Shown: one piece after another, positions 61,323 through 64,000 of the stretch | Numbering within the stretch: position 1 is the first letter of the stretch | How the letters are laid out: each line of letters begins with the position of its first letter | From: Actinoplanes sichuanensis | Lineage (GTDB): Bacteria > Actinomycetota > Actinomycetes > Mycobacteriales > Micromonosporaceae | Reading direction: 5' to 3' | Assembly: GCF_033097365.1 (NCBI RefSeq) | Contig: NZ_AP028461.1 | Location: 3,348,001 to 3,412,000 of the forward strand | Length of the DNA: 64,000 nucleotides | Made by a program: the position numbers and the translations under genes | Notes under the pieces: model-generated | Told to the model about the DNA's origin: nothing | The model's input: only the letters and a program-made list of their open reading frames with translations | Database searches by the model: none

Positions 61323-61973
61323 CACCGACGATGCCCGAGCAGACACGCCACCCCCAGGCTGACGCCCCGCTTGCCGAACCTGCTCCGGCCGGGCAGACCC
61401 ACTGACACCTCCGCCCGATCCGTCGAGCAGTGACACACCGACGAGCCGCAGCCCGACCACCGAAACGGCAACCGGCCGGCCGCCTCCGGGCGCGGCCCGA
61501 CCAGTGATCGGGTGCCTGCTTCCGCGTGCGGCCCGACCGGCGAGCGGCACCCGGTGGCTGCTTCCGGGCTTCAGGTGGTCGCCCGGCGGCACGGTAGGGC
61601 TGCTTCCGGCGCGGTTCAGGGTGCGTAGCGTGCCGCCGACGGCCGCAGAGGTGCTGTTCAGGGTGCGTAGCGTGCCGCCGACGGCCGCAGAGGTGCTGTT
61701 CAGGGTGCGTAGCGTGCCGCTGACAGCCGTAGAAGTGCTGTTCAGGGTTCCTGACGCACCGCTGAGGCCGCGGAAAGTGCTGATGTTGATCTTTCGGCCG
61801 CCGACGGGCGGTCGGGGACCTCGTCGGCGGTGGATCTCCGGCCACGAGGTGCCCTTCGGGGACCGCAGTGCCTGCTCCGGTCGCCTTACGGCAGTGCAGG
61901 GCGGGCACCTGTCGCCTCACGACACCTGCACCGTCGGTGGGCCCGGGTCACCCCGCCCGGCATGGTCGTCGAC
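61323..61973. other. Non-coding stretch with repeats
   Basis: There are 651 bases with no supported gene. Besides the 42-bp tandem array, shorter repeats lie before it: GCGGCCCGACC occurs twice, and GCTGCTTCCGG recurs. The overlapping frames on both strands are repeat-driven. Confidence 0.5.
61614..61781. repeat. Tandem repeat, 4 x 42 bp
   Basis: Four head-to-tail units of 42 bp start GTTCAGGGTGCGTAGCGTGC. Units 1 and 2 are identical, unit 3 has several substitutions, and unit 4 is degenerate. The period is a multiple of three, so frames stay open through it on both strands. Confidence 0.88.
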
Positions 61974-63326
61974 CTACCGGTGGGCCGGCTGCGGCGACGT
62001 GATGGCCGGTACCCGGCGGGGCAGGACGGTGACCGCGATCAGGGCGGCGGCCGCCATCAGCGCGGCACACAGGGTCAGGCCCAGCGCGTACCCCTCGGTG
62101 CCCGGATGTCTGTCGGCGATGGTGCCGAGCACCGCCAGGCCCAGCGCCGCGCCGATCTGCCGGGAGCTGTTGAGCAGCCCCGACGCCGTGCCCGATTCGT
62201 GGTCGGCGACCCCGGCGGTGGCGATCGACACGACCGGGCCCAGACAGAACCCGAACCCGAAACCGGCGATCACCGACGGCGCCAGCACGTCAGCGGTGAA
62301 CGACCCGTCCACACTGATCCGCCCGAACACCGCGAACCCGGCCGCCGTCAGCAGACCACCGGCGATCAGCAGCATCCGGCCCGGCAGCCGGTGACCCAGC
62401 CGTACCGCGACCACCGCACCGGCGACCACGGCCAGCGCGAACGGCAGGAACATCACCCCGGTCAGCGCCGGCCCGTGCCCCAGCACCTGCTGCAGATACA
62501 GCGACGCGAAGTAGAACGCCGACGCCATCGCCGCCCCGGCCAGCAGGTTGAACAGGTTCGCCCCGGCCACCGACCGGTTCGCCGCCAACCCGAACCGGAT
62601 CAGCGGATCCCGCGTCGTGCGCCGTTGCACGACCACGAACCCGGCCAGCAACGCGACGGCGACCGCGACGGGCCGGATGTCGGTACGCACGATGCCGTAC
62701 ACCAGAAGCAGCATCCCGGAGGTGGCCAGCAGTGCCCCCGCCACATCCGGGCCACGGTCGGCGACCGGCGGTGCATCGTCGACCCGCCATGCCATGACCA
62801 GTGCGGCGGCCGCCATCGGGACACTGACGAACATCACCCAGCGCCAGCCCGCGTACTCGGTGAGGACTCCGCCGATCAGCACACCCAGCGCACCGCCGGC
62901 GGCGTTGACGGCCGCCCACACCCCGAACGCCCGCACCCGGGCCCGGCCGTCCGGGAACGCGGCGCTGAGCAGGGCGAGCGCGGCCGGGGCGAGGGCCGCC
63001 GCGCCGATGCCCTGGACGGCTCGGGCGGCGACGAGGTGGCCCGGCTGCTGGGCGAATCCGCCGGCCAGTGACGCCAGCGCGAACACGGTCAGGCCGAGCA
63101 GGAGCAGGAGTCGGCGGCCGTACCGGTCGGCGGCCTTGCCACCGAGCAGCAGCAGACCACCGAACGTGACGGCGTAGGCGTGGATCACCCAGGTCAGGCC
63201 GAGGGTGCTGAATCCGAGTCCGGCGGCGATGCGGGGCAGTCCCACGTTCACGACCGAGAGGTCCAGCGACACCATGAACTGTACGAGAGCGACGGTGGCG
63301 AGAATGACACCCGACTTTCGGAACAT
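61974..63326 (-). CDS. MFS drug exporter (DHA2-like)
   Basis: This is a 450-residue transporter with 14 predicted helices. Motif A is GGKAADRYGRR, and the N-terminal helix LATVALVQFMVSLDLSVVNVGLPR (in part: QFMVSLDLSVVNVGLPR) is typical of EmrB/QacA proteins. ATG 63326 is chosen at the start of the conserved part. It is divergent from a TetR gene, and a 24-bp palindrome covers its start codon, so it is very likely repressed by TetR and induced by an exported compound. Confidence 0.93.
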   Translation of the reverse strand: MFRKSGVILATVALVQFMVSLDLSVVNVGLPRIAAGLGFSTLGLTWVIHAYAVTFGGLLLLGGKAADRYGRRLLLLLGLTVFALASLAGGFAQQPGHLVAARAVQGIGAAALAPAALALLSAAFPDGRARVRAFGVWAAVNAAGGALGVLIGGVLTEYAGWRWVMFVSVPMAAAALVMAWRVDDAPPVADRGPDVAGALLATSGMLLLVYGIVRTDIRPVAVAVALLAGFVVVQRRTTRDPLIRFGLAANRSVAGANLFNLLAGAAMASAFYFASLYLQQVLGHGPALTGVMFLPFALAVVAGAVVAVRLGHRLPGRMLLIAGGLLTAAGFAVFGRISVDGSFTADVLAPSVIAGFGFGFCLGPVVSIATAGVADHESGTASGLLNSSRQIGAALGLAVLGTIADRHPGTEGYALGLTLCAALMAAAALIAVTVLPRRVPAITSPQPAHR

Positions 63327-63337
63327 GTTCCGAAAGT
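63314..63337. promoter_or_regulatory. 24-bp perfect palindrome, predicted TetR operator
   Basis: Each half-site is ACTTTCGGAACA (read inwards from either end). The centre falls between 63325 and 63326, inside the exporter start codon. The TetR start is 33 bp beyond the right end. Confidence 0.82.
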
Positions 63338-63370
63338 AGCAGTGGGACATCCATGCATCAAGATGGTCGG

Positions 63371-64000
63371 GTGCCCGCAACCCCGCGCCGGACCGGCCGG
63401 CCACCGGTGACCTCCCGCCCGCAGATCCTGGCCGCCGCCCGCAGCCTCATCGACGCCGACGGCTGGGAGAAACTCACCGTCCGCCGGCTGGCCGCCGAAC
63501 TCGGGATCGGGCCCACCACCCTGTACCACCACGTGCGGGACAAACAGGACCTGCTGCTCCAACTGCTCAACGAATACGCCGGCCGACTGCCGGTACCGGA
63601 GCTGCCCGACGAACCCCGCGACCGGATCGTGGTGGCCGCCACCGCCATGCACGACGCCCTCACCGGCTGGCCGTGGGCCGCCGAGATCCTGGCCACCGAC
63701 GGGTTCGTCGGCCTGCTCGGCGACCCGGCCCTGCACCTGGTCGACACCATCGTCGGCGCCGCCGTCGACGCCGGGCGCACCCGCGCACAGGCCGTCGCGG
63801 TGTTCCGGAGCATCTGGTACTACACCGTCGGCGAGATCCTGGTCCGTTTCCGATCAGTCGGCCCGGCCGCCTACCGCGACATCGACTTCACCGCGTTCGA
63901 CCCCACCCGGCTCCCGCACCTGGCCGCCATCGGCGACCAGTGGCCCGCCCTGGCCACCACCGACACCTATCCGGCCGGTCTACGCGCCCTGGTCGACGGC
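63371..64000 (+). CDS. TetR-family regulator (3' truncated by window edge)
   Basis: 210 codons are visible without a stop. The N-terminal DNA-binding domain reads ILAAARSLIDADGWEKLTVR, RLAAELGIGPTTLYHHV and RDKQDLLLQLL, with a TetR_C-like ligand domain after it. GTG 63371 is the best start. It is divergent from the MFS exporter and probably represses it through the palindrome at 63314-63337. Confidence 0.93.
   Translation, partial: MPATPRRTGRPPVTSRPQILAAARSLIDADGWEKLTVRRLAAELGIGPTTLYHHVRDKQDLLLQLLNEYAGRLPVPELPDEPRDRIVVAATAMHDALTGWPWAAEILATDGFVGLLGDPALHLVDTIVGAAVDAGRTRAQAVAVFRSIWYYTVGEILVRFRSVGPAAYRDIDFTAFDPTRLPHLAAIGDQWPALATTDTYPAGLRALVDG

Noticed and set aside
61614..61781. CRISPR-like array
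   Set aside because: Units are directly adjacent with no spacers, and no cas gene is nearby.
63314..63337. LexA/SOS box (GAAC...GTTC)
   Set aside because: The half-sites are 2 bp apart, not 4, and the symmetry extends to 24 bp beside a TetR gene.

Overview
The window is very GC-rich DNA with GTG and TTG starts, many 1-4 nt gene overlaps (ATGA, GTGA, TGATG) and mycelial-actinomycete gene content (CebR-type operator, Tat-like secreted glycosidase, FHA/Ser-Thr kinase genes, NTPase-WD40 gene). It is most like a Micromonosporaceae-type actinobacterium such as Actinoplanes. The genus is an inference. No rRNA, tRNA, CRISPR array, prophage or insertion sequence was seen.

Layout. 1-3.2 kb: the end of an acyl-CoA catabolic operon (biotin-dependent carboxylase alpha subunit, acyl-CoA dehydrogenase, enoyl-CoA hydratase), closed by a strong hairpin. 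3.4-10.4 kb: six overlapping genes for a J-like protein, an FHA/winged-helix protein, a Ser/Thr kinase, a GrpE-like protein, a divergent Hsp70 and a membrane-anchored TPR/OmpA-like protein. This reads as one chaperone-signalling machine and is the best candidate for an undescribed system. A 20-residue lysine-rich gene follows. 10.7-13.5 kb: release factor 3, a HAD-like protein and a membrane protein. 13.5-20.2 kb: a sugar locus with ABC permeases, a binding lipoprotein, an FAD oxidoreductase and a LacI regulator, divergent from a secreted beta-propeller glycosidase, with two matching operator palindromes between them. 20.8-25.1 kb: a trypsin-like protease/nSTAND NTPase/14-repeat WD40 protein overlapping a Trypco1-type partner, an architecture of predicted bacterial conflict systems.

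25.2-33.6 kb: amino-acid and peptide metabolism and transport (M20 peptidase, APC permease, ThrE-type exporter, MFS transporter, M24 peptidase, threonine aldolase). 34.4-36.4 kb: a secreted GH10 xylanase with a perfect CebR-type operator 50 bp upstream. 36.5-38.1 kb: an S66 peptidase overlapping a truncated paralogue that lacks the catalytic residues. 38.5-41.8 kb: sparse DNA with a GNAT acetyltransferase, a phosphotransferase and three copies of a palindromic repeat that supplies the stop codon of the gene before it. 41.8-47.1 kb: a carboxylate (NIS) siderophore cluster with strong strand asymmetry.

47.2-60.2 kb: mostly housekeeping and accessory enzymes, with a PadR regulator, an ABC-F ribosome-protection ATPase, a tyrosine recombinase and an undecaprenyl-diphosphatase. 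60.3-64 kb: a decayed SGNH hydrolase, a 4 x 42 bp tandem repeat, and an MFS exporter divergent from a TetR regulator with a 24-bp perfect palindrome over the exporter start codon.
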